Assembly: GCF_011022235.1 (NCBI RefSeq)
Contig: NZ_JAAIYP010000034.1
Span: 62,001-126,000 of the forward strand
Reading direction: 5' to 3'
Length of the DNA: 64,000 nucleotides
From: Magnetospirillum aberrantis SpK
GTDB taxonomy: Bacteria; Pseudomonadota; Alphaproteobacteria; Rhodospirillales; Magnetospirillaceae
How positions within the stretch are numbered: position 1 is the stretch's first letter; every line of letters starts with the position of its first letter. Made by a program: the position numbers and the translations under genes. Positions 8,822-17,270 of the stretch are shown in pieces. The notes under the pieces are model-generated. The model was given only the letters and a program-made list of their open reading frames with translations, searched no databases and was not told the origin of the DNA.

Positions 8822-11800
8822 GTGGTTCACGGCGCCGTCAGAAGTCTGTTCCAGACTCTGGGAGCCTTCGTCGTCGGCTTGTTGATCGTGTTGCCTTTGT
8901 TCGTCTGGCGTTTGTCCAGCGGGCCGATCGCGCTCGATTTCCTGACGCCGTACATCGAAGAGGCTCTGACCGCCAGGGATGGCGGTGTTTCCGTGCGTCT
9001 GGACACTACCGTCCTGGCCTTGGCCCAGGACCGGCGCATGGTGGAAATCCGCGCGGTCAACGTCCGCGCCTATGCCGGGAATTCGGACCAGCCGATCGCC
9101 ACCGTGCCCGAGGTGGCGCTGACCTTGAACGGGCGGGCGCTTTTGGCCGGCGTGCTGGCCCCCAACTCCGTCCGCCTGTACAAGCCACGCCTGCATCTGG
9201 TGCGTGACGCCAGCGGACATTTCCAATGGGGTATCGGCGAACGTTCCGACGCCAGCGCGCAATCGTCCGACGGGCGTTCCGACGACGTGGTGCGTCAGTT
9301 GCTGGACGCCCTGGTCGGCGATTTCGATCCCGCCCAGCCGGGAAGGCATCTGCAACGCGCCGCCGTCATCGACGCCGACATGATCGTGGACGATCTGGCG
9401 CTGGGGGTGTCGTGGCACGCCCCGGACAGCGACCTGGAACTGCGCCGGGTGGAGACTGGGTTGTCTGTTTCCGCGCGCATGGTGTTGGATCTGGCGGGAG
9501 AGCCGGGTTCCGTGGTCGCCACCGGGATCTATGACAAGGACGACCAGACCGTCGAGGCCGAAGTGTGGCTGTCGGGTCTGCGCCCCGCCACCTTCGCCGC
9601 TTTGGGCGGGCCGCTGACCGAGCTCAAGGCACTCGACCTGCCGTTGGCTGGGGTGATCCGGGCCAAGGGAACAGTCGCCGGTGCCTTGGAAACCCTCAGT
9701 TTCGATCTGTCGGGTGGGGCCGGAACCCTGGTTCTTCCCGCTCCGGTGGACATGGTGCGCAAGGTCGAGGCGGTGGCGTTGCGCGGTTCCGCCGAGAACG
9801 GACTCAAGCGGGCGCGCCTGGACGAATTGTCCATCGATTTCGGCGGGCCGCGTCTGAACGTGGCGGCGGCACTCGACGGCGTTGGCGGCGAAACCGTCGT
9901 CAATCTGGACGCCCAGCTTCAAAACGTTCCGTTCGACGAACTGCACGCATTGTGGCCGTCCGCCGTCGCCCATAACGCCCGCGAATGGGTAGTTCAGAAC
10001 TTGTCCAAGGGTATGGCGCACGAAGCCCGCGCCACCATCTCCGGTCGTTCCGCATCGGGAACGTTCTCCGATCTGGTGGTCGAGCGTGTCCAGGGCGAGT
10101 TGCGTGGTGACGGCATCACCGTCAACTACCTGCATCCCATGCCGGTGGTGAAGAACGCCGCCGCCGTGGCCACTTTCGACGCTTCCGACTTCCGCATCAG
10201 CGTCAAGGGCGGCGAGGTTTACGGGCTGAAGGTCCAGGACGGGACCATCGTTCTGTCCGGCCTGGATCAGGAGGATCAGTTCGCCGACATTGATCTGACC
10301 ATCGCCGGACCGGTTCCCGACGCCCTCAAGCTGATCGACAACAAGCCGTTGCGCTATGCCACCGCATTGGGGATCGACCCGGCCACCGTCACCGGCGACG
10401 CGGTGACCCGGCTGCGACTCAAGTTCCCGCTTCTGGCTAATCTTCGCCTGGACGATCTGGCGGTGAAGGTTCATTCCTCGACCAAGGGCGTATCCATTCC
10501 CGACGTGGTGCTGGGGCAAAACCTGTCCAAGGCCGACCTTGAGATCGACGTGGATGCCAAGGGGCTGGACGCTCAAGGCCACATCGTGTTGGGAACCATT
10601 CCGGCCGAACTGAAATGGCGTGAGAATTTCTCGACCAAGGGCGTGCCGTTCCGGTCGCGCTATCAGGTGTCGGCCGCCAGTGTTGACGAGGAGCAGCGCA
10701 AGGCGCTGGGGCTTGACGGTCCACCCTTTGTTGCGCCGTTCGTTTCCGGCCCGGTCGGCGCCCAGGTGGTGGCCACGTTGTATGGCGGTGGCCGGGGCGA
10801 CATCGACGCCAAGGTCGATCTTTCTCCCGCCCATATGAGCTTGCCCGGTCTGGGCTGGCGCAAGGAAAGCCGCACGACCGGCGGTGCCCAGGTTCAGGTC
10901 AAGCTGGACAAGAACAAATTGGCGGCCGTGCCTTATTTCGTGGTCAACGCCGGCGATCTTCAGACCAACGGTTCCGTCTCTTTCGGCGCCGACGGCAAGA
11001 TCAGGCGGGTTGATTTCGCTCGTGTCCTCTATGGCGGCCGAACCGACGTCGAAGGCAGCATCGCCTTCAAGGGGGGCACGCTGGATATCGATCTGCGCGG
11101 TCCCAGCTTCAATGCCGAGCCCCTGGTCGGCAAGGACGATACCCAGACGCCGGCCGAGGCGGACGCCGAAGCGGCCCGCCGCTCGGGGCCACGTCAGAAA
11201 GACGACCTGCCGCCCATGGACATCAGCGCCAGGGTCAAGACCATGTGGCTGTCGAAAGAGGGATCGATGGTCAACGCCAGCGCCGATTTGTCGCGCGACG
11301 ACAAGGATTGGCGGACCATGTCCATCAAGGGGACGGTCGGAAAGGGCAAGACCTTCAACATGACGTTGCAGCCGGTGGTTGGCAACAAACGGGCGCTCAA
11401 GGTGTCGTCCGACGATGCCGGGGCGGTGCTGCGCGCTTTCGACAGTTACGGACATATGGTCGGCGGGCGTCTTGAGGTGGACGCCGCTTATGACGACAAC
11501 CAGGAAAGCCAGCCGTTGTCCGGTGTCATCCGCATCGGCGACTATCAGATCGTCAATGCCCCGGTGTTGGCGCGGTTGCTGACGGTGGCGGCGCTGACCG
11601 GAATCGCCGACGTGCTGAATGGTGACGGCATCACGTTCTCCAATCTCGACGCGCCGTTCACGCTGGCCGACGGCTTGCTGACCATCCGCGATTCCCGTGC
11701 CTATGGTCCGGCGCTCGGCATCACCTCCAAGGGTGAAATCGACCTGGAGCGTGGACGCATGGCGCTTGAGGGGACGGTGGTGCCGGCCTATGCGCTGAAT

Positions 11801-12025
11801 TCGGTTCTTGGCAAGATTCCTGTTCTCGGCTGGCTGATTACCGGTGGAGAAAAGGGCGGCGGCCTTGTCGCCTTCAACTATTCCATGAAGGGGCCGAGCG
11901 AGGATCCTTCGGTCACCGTGAATCCACTGTCGGCGTTGACTCCCGGTTTCCTGCGCAACCTGTTCAACATCTTCGACAATGGCAGCGAGACCGAGGCGCG
12001 ACAGCGGCAACAGCCCGCCAAATAG
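8822..12025 (+). CDS. AsmA/YhdP-type envelope protein (DUF3971 and AsmA-like C-terminal domains)
   Basis: A 1067-residue protein with one N-terminal membrane anchor (about residues 7-28) and a long beta-rich periplasmic part. Features fit the YhdP/TamB/AsmA class: a DUF3971-like middle with repeats built on RVDFARVLYGGRTDVEGSIAF, and an AsmA-like C-terminal block including GDYQIVNAPVLARLLTVAAL and GITSKGEIDLERGRMALEGT. In other Gram-negatives these proteins bridge the periplasm and move phospholipids to the outer membrane; that role is inferred here. The GTG start was chosen because TGGAGG lies ten bases upstream and translation begins just before the anchor; the frame remains open 20 codons further into glnE. 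Confidence 0.85.
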   Translation: MVHGAVRSLFQTLGAFVVGLLIVLPLFVWRLSSGPIALDFLTPYIEEALTARDGGVSVRLDTTVLALAQDRRMVEIRAVNVRAYAGNSDQPIATVPEVALTLNGRALLAGVLAPNSVRLYKPRLHLVRDASGHFQWGIGERSDASAQSSDGRSDDVVRQLLDALVGDFDPAQPGRHLQRAAVIDADMIVDDLALGVSWHAPDSDLELRRVETGLSVSARMVLDLAGEPGSVVATGIYDKDDQTVEAEVWLSGLRPATFAALGGPLTELKALDLPLAGVIRAKGTVAGALETLSFDLSGGAGTLVLPAPVDMVRKVEAVALRGSAENGLKRARLDELSIDFGGPRLNVAAALDGVGGETVVNLDAQLQNVPFDELHALWPSAVAHNAREWVVQNLSKGMAHEARATISGRSASGTFSDLVVERVQGELRGDGITVNYLHPMPVVKNAAAVATFDASDFRISVKGGEVYGLKVQDGTIVLSGLDQEDQFADIDLTIAGPVPDALKLIDNKPLRYATALGIDPATVTGDAVTRLRLKFPLLANLRLDDLAVKVHSSTKGVSIPDVVLGQNLSKADLEIDVDAKGLDAQGHIVLGTIPAELKWRENFSTKGVPFRSRYQVSAASVDEEQRKALGLDGPPFVAPFVSGPVGAQVVATLYGGGRGDIDAKVDLSPAHMSLPGLGWRKESRTTGGAQVQVKLDKNKLAAVPYFVVNAGDLQTNGSVSFGADGKIRRVDFARVLYGGRTDVEGSIAFKGGTLDIDLRGPSFNAEPLVGKDDTQTPAEADAEAARRSGPRQKDDLPPMDISARVKTMWLSKEGSMVNASADLSRDDKDWRTMSIKGTVGKGKTFNMTLQPVVGNKRALKVSSDDAGAVLRAFDSYGHMVGGRLEVDAAYDDNQESQPLSGVIRIGDYQIVNAPVLARLLTVAALTGIADVLNGDGITFSNLDAPFTLADGLLTIRDSRAYGPALGITSKGEIDLERGRMALEGTVVPAYALNSVLGKIPVLGWLITGGEKGGGLVAFNYSMKGPSEDPSVTVNPLSALTPGFLRNLFNIFDNGSETEARQRQQPAK

Positions 12026-12049
12026 GGGACGTGGGCCGTTGGCGAAACG

Positions 12050-12081
12050 AAAGCCCCCGGCCATTGCTGGCCGGGGGCTTT
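12050..12081. terminator. Bidirectional terminator between the AsmA-like gene and pal
   Basis: A perfect 14-bp inverted repeat (AAAGCCCCCGGCCA, loop TTGC, and its complement) ends in TTT on both strands. It sits between convergent genes and can serve both. Confidence 0.85.
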
Positions 12082-12115
12082 GCGTTTAAACGGGACGCCC
12101 TGACGGACGTGCCTT

Positions 12116-12646
12116 TTACTCGGCGATGACGCTGACCGAGCGGCGGTTCTGGGCCCAGGCGGCCTCGTTCGAACCGATGGCTTCGGGGCGTTCCTTGCCG
12201 TAGGTGGTGGTGCTCAGGCGGTTGGACGAAATGCCCTGGGCCAACAGGTACTCGCGCACCGACTGGGCACGGCGGTCGCCGAGCGCCAGGTTGTATTCGC
12301 GGGTACCGCGTTCGTCGGCATGGCCTTCGATCCGCAGCGAGATGGTCGGGTAACGGCGCAGGAAGGCGGCTTGGCGGTCCAAGGTCTGCTTGGCTTCACC
12401 GCTCAGCGCGACGCTGTCGGTGGCGAACCAGACGCGGTCACCCACGCTGGTCTGGAATTCGCGTTGAGCCTGGGCAAGGCGCTCGGCCTCGGTCAACACG
12501 CCTTGGCCCACGGGGCCGCGAGGCTGCTGGTAACCCGCGTTGGAGCCGGAACCGGTGACACCACCGTTTTGCTGGGACTCGTCCGAGCAAGCGGAAATGG
12601 TCATCAGAGCGGCCAGGGCGGTGAACGAAACGACGATGCGACGCAT
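12116..12646 (-). CDS. pal: Peptidoglycan-associated lipoprotein
   Basis: A 176-residue outer-membrane lipoprotein that ties the outer membrane to peptidoglycan and works with the Tol system in cell division. The signal peptide ends in a lipobox, ISAC, with Cys20 as the lipidated residue. The OmpA-like domain occupies about residues 65-175 and contains RIEGHADERGTREYNLALGD and RRAQSVREYL, the peptidoglycan-binding motif region. The tol-ybgF genes that usually adjoin pal are not here, so the gene is separated from that operon. Upstream is sodB on the same strand, insulated by a terminator. Confidence 0.94.
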   Translation of the reverse strand: MRRIVVSFTALAALMTISACSDESQQNGGVTGSGSNAGYQQPRGPVGQGVLTEAERLAQAQREFQTSVGDRVWFATDSVALSGEAKQTLDRQAAFLRRYPTISLRIEGHADERGTREYNLALGDRRAQSVREYLLAQGISSNRLSTTTYGKERPEAIGSNEAAWAQNRRSVSVIAE

Positions 12647-12734
12647 GGTTGTGTGTTCCCTGGTGATGGAGTTTTGCCGGCCACAAGTGCCGAAACTTCG
12701 GCACGATGGCCGACGAAGGTGGCAAAAATGTGGA

Positions 12735-12763
12735 AACGGCCTCTCTTTTGGGGAGAGGCCGTT
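12735..12763 (-). terminator. Terminator of sodB
   Basis: AACGGCCTCTC and GAGAGGCCGTT form a perfect 11-bp stem with a seven-base loop; on the minus strand it is followed by TTTCCACATTTTTG. It ends 21 bases past the sodB stop and separates sodB from pal. Confidence 0.8.
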
Positions 12764-12784
12764 GCTTTACCACGAAATCTGGGC

Positions 12785-13381
12785 TCAGCCCAGGTTCTTC
12801 TCGACGAAATCCCAGTTGACCAGATGGTCCAGGAAGGCCTGGACGAAATCGGGGCGACGGTTCTGGTAGTCCAGGTAATAGGCGTGTTCCCACACGTCCA
12901 CGGTCAACAGGGCCTTTTGGCCATGCGCCATCGGCAGGTCGGCGTTGCCGGTCTTGGCGATCTTGAGCGCGCCGTTGTCCACAACCAGCCACGCCCAGCC
13001 CGAACCGAACTGGGTCACGGCGGCGCTCTTGAATTCCTCGGCGAACTTCTCGTACGAGCCGAAAGCGGCTTCGATGGCGGCCAGAACCTTGCCCGACGGC
13101 TTGCCGCCGCCACCCTTCTTCATGCAATTCCAGAAGAAGGTGTGGTTCCACACCTGGGCGGCGTTGTTGAACACACCCTGCTTGGCCGGCAGATCCTTGG
13201 CGGCAGCCAGGATCACCTCTTCCAGCGGCTTGGTCGCCAGGTCGGTGTCCTTGGTCAGGTTGTTCAGGTTGACCACATAGGCGTTGTGGTGCTTGCCATG
13301 GTGGAAGTCCAGGGTCTGGGCCGAGATGTGGGGCTCCAGCGCCGACTTGTCGTAGGGGAGAGCGGGAAGCTCGAAAGCCAT
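12785..13381 (-). CDS. sodB: Iron (or cambialistic) superoxide dismutase
   Basis: A 198-residue cytoplasmic dismutase that turns superoxide into hydrogen peroxide and oxygen. Metal ligands are recognisable: His27 in LDFHHGKHH, the His of QVWNHTFFW, and the Asp and His of VDVWEHAYYLDY. The glutamine in NNAAQVWNH is at the position (Gln69 in E. coli SodB) that marks iron-type enzymes, whereas manganese types carry the glutamine elsewhere. There is no signal peptide. It stands alone with its own terminator. Metal preference inferred from sequence is not absolute in this family. Confidence 0.95.
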   Translation of the reverse strand: MAFELPALPYDKSALEPHISAQTLDFHHGKHHNAYVVNLNNLTKDTDLATKPLEEVILAAAKDLPAKQGVFNNAAQVWNHTFFWNCMKKGGGGKPSGKVLAAIEAAFGSYEKFAEEFKSAAVTQFGSGWAWLVVDNGALKIAKTGNADLPMAHGQKALLTVDVWEHAYYLDYQNRRPDFVQAFLDHLVNWDFVEKNLG

Positions 13382-13480
13382 GTCGATGCCTCTTTTGCAG
13401 AATGTCTAGTTTGGAAAAGGTCTAAACCTGCCGCACAACATAGGTAGTCCATGCGGTGTTGTGAAGAGGCTAAAATCTTA

Positions 13481-14689
13481 TCATGCGAACGACATGTCGT
13501 CGCGTCCCAAGGCCAGACGGGCTGCGGAAAGGCCCGAGGCGACCGCTGCTTCCATGGTGCAGGGCCAGGGAGCGGAAAGCCAGTCTCCGGCCAGAAACAG
13601 CCATTCCAGATGCGTGGCCGGACCGGGGCGGCGGCGCAAGATGGCCGGGGTGTGGGCCAAGGTGGCGCGCCGTTCCTTGATCACCCGAAAGGGTGGCAAA
13701 TGCTGTGGAGCCCCTTGGAGCAGCGGGGCGATTTCCTGCCAAACCTGTTGCGCGATGGCGGCGGCCGGGCGATCGACCAGGGACCCGGCGGCGGAAATGG
13801 TCACCGAAACCACGTCTTCGCGGACGAACAGCCATTGCGCCAGACTTTCGACCAAGGCCAGGAAAGGCATGCCGCCGGGCAGGATGGCCGTGTGGTCCAG
13901 GCGGAAATGAAGGTTGACGATGGACGAGGTGGCAAGGGGCGGCAGTGCCGGGAGCAACTGGCTGGCCACCCATGGTGGCACCGCCAGCACGGCGCGGTCG
14001 CCATCGCGGATGGGAACGGGTCCGTTGTCGAATTCCAGCACATGCGGTCCGATGGCCGTCAGGCGCCGGCCATAGCGTAAACTGGCGCCATGGGCGGCCA
14101 GCGTCGCCTCGGCGGGGGCGGAAAACAGCGCCGACAGGCCGGCGGCGGCCACATGAGGGCGGGCGGCGGCGTGCCCGCCCAGGAAAACCGTGCGCAGGAC
14201 CCGCGCCAGCAATTGTGCCGACGCCTGTTCCGGCGGCGTGTTGAGGATCGCCTCGCATAACGGTTTCCACAAATGGGCGAAAGCAGAGGTTTTGCCAAGG
14301 CGGTTGGCGACGCTCTGGCCGTGGGGAATTCCGGTCAGTCCCAGGGCACGTATGGTCTGCCACACTCCGGCGGGCAAGCGGCCTGGGCGCACCTCCCACA
14401 GGCGATGGGTTTTCACGTCGAGAAAGGGGAAGCGGGGGGGAAGAACGGCCAAGGTCTCGCCGCCGCCGACGGCCGCGGCGAACGCCAGGGCGTTCCGGTT
14501 CGCGCCCAGCAACAGGTGGCTGCCGTTATCGAGGGCGCGGTCGAGCAGATGACAGCGAAACGACCGGCATCGCCCCCCGGCCATGGGGGCTGCTTCGTGC
14601 AACGCCACCCGCCAGCCGTCACGGGCCGCCGCCACCGCCGCCGACAGGCCGGCAAGGCCAGCGCCGATGACGTGCAGCGTGGGGCTCAC
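13481..14689 (-). CDS. hpnE: Squalene-associated FAD-dependent desaturase HpnE
   Basis: A 402-residue flavoprotein that converts hydroxysqualene to squalene, the last step of the HpnCDE route feeding hopanoid synthesis. The N-terminus VIGAGLAGLSAAVAAARDGW is the FAD-binding Rossmann motif, followed by MAGGRCRSF, and the C-terminus has LFLAGDWLSAPWPCTMEAAV, the second FAD contact typical of amine-oxidase-fold desaturases. The start is a GTG whose GTGA overlaps the hpnD stop, giving translational coupling; the frame is open much further upstream but that extension is antisense-like noise inside hpnD. It is the last gene of the hpnC-D-E operon. Confidence 0.93.
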   Translation of the reverse strand: MSPTLHVIGAGLAGLSAAVAAARDGWRVALHEAAPMAGGRCRSFRCHLLDRALDNGSHLLLGANRNALAFAAAVGGGETLAVLPPRFPFLDVKTHRLWEVRPGRLPAGVWQTIRALGLTGIPHGQSVANRLGKTSAFAHLWKPLCEAILNTPPEQASAQLLARVLRTVFLGGHAAARPHVAAAGLSALFSAPAEATLAAHGASLRYGRRLTAIGPHVLEFDNGPVPIRDGDRAVLAVPPWVASQLLPALPPLATSSIVNLHFRLDHTAILPGGMPFLALVESLAQWLFVREDVVSVTISAAGSLVDRPAAAIAQQVWQEIAPLLQGAPQHLPPFRVIKERRATLAHTPAILRRRPGPATHLEWLFLAGDWLSAPWPCTMEAAVASGLSAARLALGRDDMSFA

Positions 14690-15492
14690 GATCCCGCCGC
14701 CGCCACCCTGAGCGCGATCCACAACCGCGACAGCCGCGACAACCGGGGCGGCCGCTCGGGATCGCGCCAGCCCCGTTCCTCCAGGCGCGCCAACTGACGG
14801 CGGTATGTCGCCATCATCATGATCGCCGGCAGCAACCGCTTGCGCCCGATACGTGTCAGTTCCGCATTGGCTTCCTCGAAAGCCGTTTTCGCCCGCTGGG
14901 CCACGATGGAGCAGGCGGCGGGCAAGGCGGGGTGGGTCAGCACCGCGCGCGGCGAGTGAACCAGGATGCCGGCGGCGTCCAGTGCCTGGACCGGCAGGTA
15001 AAGGCGCCCCAGCCGGGCATCCTCGGCCACGTCGCGGAGGATGTTGGTCAGTTGCAACGCTTCGCCCAAGGTAACCGCGAAGGTCCCGGCGTCGGGCCGG
15101 CCGAAAATGCGAATCGCCAGCATGCCGACCGATCCGGCGACGCGCCGGCAATAAAGCTGCAACTGCTCCCAGGTGGGGGCTGTCAATGGCCCATTGACAT
15201 CGCTTTCCATGCCATCGATCAGCGCTTCCAATTCGGCGCGCGGCAGGTCGTATTGACGGATGGCGGGGCTCAGGGCGGCCAGGGTCGGGTCAAGGCAGAC
15301 GCCTGTTTCATGCAAGGCGGCAAGGGTGCCTCGCACCACCGCCAGACGAGCACGGCGCGTGTCGATCGGTTCGTTGCTGTCCGCGACGTCATCGAGCATG
15401 CGGCAATAGCCATAAAGGGCGAACATGGCCTTGCGCCGGGCGGGCGGCAACAACCGCATGGCCCAGTAAAAGGACGAACTTCTACCGCTCAT
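14686..15492 (-). CDS. hpnD: Presqualene diphosphate synthase HpnD
   Basis: A 268-residue trans-isoprenyl diphosphate synthase that joins two farnesyl diphosphates into presqualene diphosphate. The first aspartate-rich motif is RMLDDVADS and the second is NILRDVAEDARLGRLYLP, both intact. The start MSGRSSSF is the ATG that overlaps the hpnC stop (ATGA); an ATG six codons earlier lies inside hpnC and is less likely. With HpnC and HpnE it makes squalene without a classical squalene synthase. The squalene-hopene cyclase gene (shc) is not in this window. Confidence 0.94.
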   Translation of the reverse strand: MSGRSSSFYWAMRLLPPARRKAMFALYGYCRMLDDVADSNEPIDTRRARLAVVRGTLAALHETGVCLDPTLAALSPAIRQYDLPRAELEALIDGMESDVNGPLTAPTWEQLQLYCRRVAGSVGMLAIRIFGRPDAGTFAVTLGEALQLTNILRDVAEDARLGRLYLPVQALDAAGILVHSPRAVLTHPALPAACSIVAQRAKTAFEEANAELTRIGRKRLLPAIMMMATYRRQLARLEERGWRDPERPPRLSRLSRLWIALRVAAAGS

Positions 15493-16343
15493 GCCCGCAA
15501 TCCACGCCACAAGCCGGTCAACACCGCGCCAGCATACCCCATAGCGGTCAGGCGCACCTTGGACGCCAGCGGGTCGCGGCGGCGTAACCGTTCCGACAGC
15601 CGTTCCGCCACCGTCAAGGTGACGGCGGCTTCGAGGCGCAGGCGGTGGTCGCGGATACGGCTTGGCAATGGCCGGGCCATGTCGAGCAGGGCATCGACGT
15701 GGTCAAGGGTCAGGTCGAACACCTGACGCAGGGCAGGAGAAGTAGCCTCGTCCAGGAAAGCATCGTTGTCGATGCCGTGTCCGGCCAGCCAGACGCGGGG
15801 GACGTAGACCCGTCCCAACACACGATAGTCCTCGCCGCAATCCTGGATGTGGTTCAGGACCTGAAGCGCCGCGCACAAGGAATCGGTGGCGGTCGTGGCT
15901 GTCGGATTCTCCCCGTGCAGTGCCAGCAGGAAACGGCCCACCGGCGCGGCCGAGAACTGGCAATACAGCATCAGGTCGCCCCAATCGCGGCAATGGTCGC
16001 TGACCGCGTCGCGCCGAAAGGCCTGTAGCAATTGGGCGGCGTGGCCCAAAAGCACCTCGTCGCCGCCAACGGCATCGCGCAGGCCTTGGGCGCTTTCGGT
16101 GTATTCGTTGGCTTCGTGCCGTCCGCACAACGTTTCCTCAAGCGCGTCGAGGCGCAGAATCTTGCTGTCGGCAGTCAAGGCCGGGTTGTCGGCGATGTCG
16201 TCGGCGATACGGGCGAAGTGGTAGAAGGCCATGACCCGCGCGCGGGTGGCGGCGGGCAACAACAAGGACGCCACCGGAAAATTCTCCTGGGTGGCGGTTT
16301 TCGAGGTTGAGGCTGGCAAGGCGACAACGGCGGCCCGGGGCAA
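15489..16343 (-). CDS. hpnC: Hydroxysqualene synthase HpnC
   Basis: A squalene/phytoene-synthase-fold enzyme that converts presqualene diphosphate to hydroxysqualene. The diagnostic N-terminal ENFPVASLLLP is followed by the first motif ARIADDIADN and, later, QDCGEDYRVLGRVYVP. The proposed start is an unusual TTG (LPRAAVVALP) because GGGAGG lies seven bases upstream and no ATG or GTG falls in frame before the conserved ENFPV; this gives 284 residues. A longer open frame runs antisense into the divergent gene and is rejected. It is the first gene of hpnC-D-E. Confidence 0.9.
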   Translation of the reverse strand: MPRAAVVALPASTSKTATQENFPVASLLLPAATRARVMAFYHFARIADDIADNPALTADSKILRLDALEETLCGRHEANEYTESAQGLRDAVGGDEVLLGHAAQLLQAFRRDAVSDHCRDWGDLMLYCQFSAAPVGRFLLALHGENPTATTATDSLCAALQVLNHIQDCGEDYRVLGRVYVPRVWLAGHGIDNDAFLDEATSPALRQVFDLTLDHVDALLDMARPLPSRIRDHRLRLEAAVTLTVAERLSERLRRRDPLASKVRLTAMGYAGAVLTGLWRGLRA

Positions 16344-16380
16344 AGGGGACCTCCCATTGGTGCAGTGCTGAGAAAAATCT

Positions 16381-16386
16381 AGTATA
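16381..16386 (-). promoter_or_regulatory. Possible -10 element for hpnCDE
   Basis: On the minus strand the hexamer is TATACT, five of six with the sigma-70 consensus, 38 bases before the proposed hpnC start. The -35 region is not convincing. The region is shared with the divergent NDUFAF6-like gene. Confidence 0.35.
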
Positions 16387-16427
16387 TGCCCAGCCAGCAC
16401 CGCGCTGGTAGAGGAGATTTGCGTTTC

Positions 16428-17270
16428 ATGCCCCCATCGCCGTCCATGTCCGAGGCCGCCCGTGACGTTCACCGGCACGACCGCGAGCGTTTCGTCACCG
16501 CCTTGTTCGCGCCCGAGCCAGAGCGCGAGGCGTTGTTGACTCTTTACGCCTTCAATCTGGAGATAGCCCGTGTGCGGGAAAATGTGCGCGAGGACGTGGC
16601 GGGATTGATTCGGCTGCAATGGTGGCGCGACGTTCTGAACGGCGAACGCGACGACGAGGCCGCCCGTCACCCGGTGGCGGGACCGTTGCTGGCGCTGGTG
16701 CGTGAGCGGCAATTGCCGGCGGCGCTGTTCGACCTGATGCTGACGGCCCGCGAACAGGATTTGGCGCAATCCCCCTTCGCCACCCGATCAGAATTGGCCA
16801 TCTACGCCCAGCAGACGGCGGGAACATTGGCCGAACTGGGGGTGTTGGCGCTGGGGGAGACGGATGGAGACAGCCGCGACATCGCGCGTCAGGTCGGCCG
16901 GATCTGGGCGACGACGGGCCTGTTGCGCGCCTTGCCTGTTCATCTGGCGCAGGGCTGGCTCACCCTGCCGGCCGAGATTCTGACCCCGTCGGGCTGTTCG
17001 ACGGACGAGGTGTTGGCGGGCAAGGCTTCGCGGGAAGCCATGGCCAAGGCGGTGGCGGTCCTGGGGCGGCAGGCAGCGGAAGATTTGCGTGCGATCCGCA
17101 AGCGTCGGGTTTCGCGCCGGGTGTTGCCGGCGGTTCTGTCCGCCACTTTGGCCGCCGGCCATTTGCGCCGCCTGGAGCGGGCGGGGTGGGACGCTTTCGA
17201 CGCCTCGGTCCTGCGCCAGCGCCCCATGCCGTTGCGTCTCACGATCAACGCGCTTTTCGGATGGTTTTGA
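16428..17270 (+). CDS. Squalene/phytoene-synthase-fold pseudoenzyme (NDUFAF6-like)
   Basis: A 280-residue member of the squalene/phytoene synthase family that appears to have lost catalysis. Where active enzymes carry the first Asp-rich motif it reads LYAFNLEIARVRENV, and where the second should be it reads GLLRALPVHLAQGWLTLPAEI; both lack the metal-binding aspartates. These same blocks, plus IRLQWWRDVL, match the mitochondrial complex I assembly factor NDUFAF6. A role in respiratory complex I assembly is therefore a family inference, not shown here. The start ATG has GAGGAG 11 bases upstream; an ATG six codons later is possible. It is divergent from hpnC and ends next to convergent Anbu. Confidence 0.8.
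   Translation: MPPSPSMSEAARDVHRHDRERFVTALFAPEPEREALLTLYAFNLEIARVRENVREDVAGLIRLQWWRDVLNGERDDEAARHPVAGPLLALVRERQLPAALFDLMLTAREQDLAQSPFATRSELAIYAQQTAGTLAELGVLALGETDGDSRDIARQVGRIWATTGLLRALPVHLAQGWLTLPAEILTPSGCSTDEVLAGKASREAMAKAVAVLGRQAAEDLRAIRKRRVSRRVLPAVLSATLAAGHLRRLERAGWDAFDASVLRQRPMPLRLTINALFGWF

Noticed and set aside
8819-12064. A 1081-residue open frame antisense to the AsmA-like gene
   Set aside because: Composition is Arg/Gln/Gly/His-rich with no family motif; it mirrors a real gene on the other strand, as expected in GC-rich DNA.
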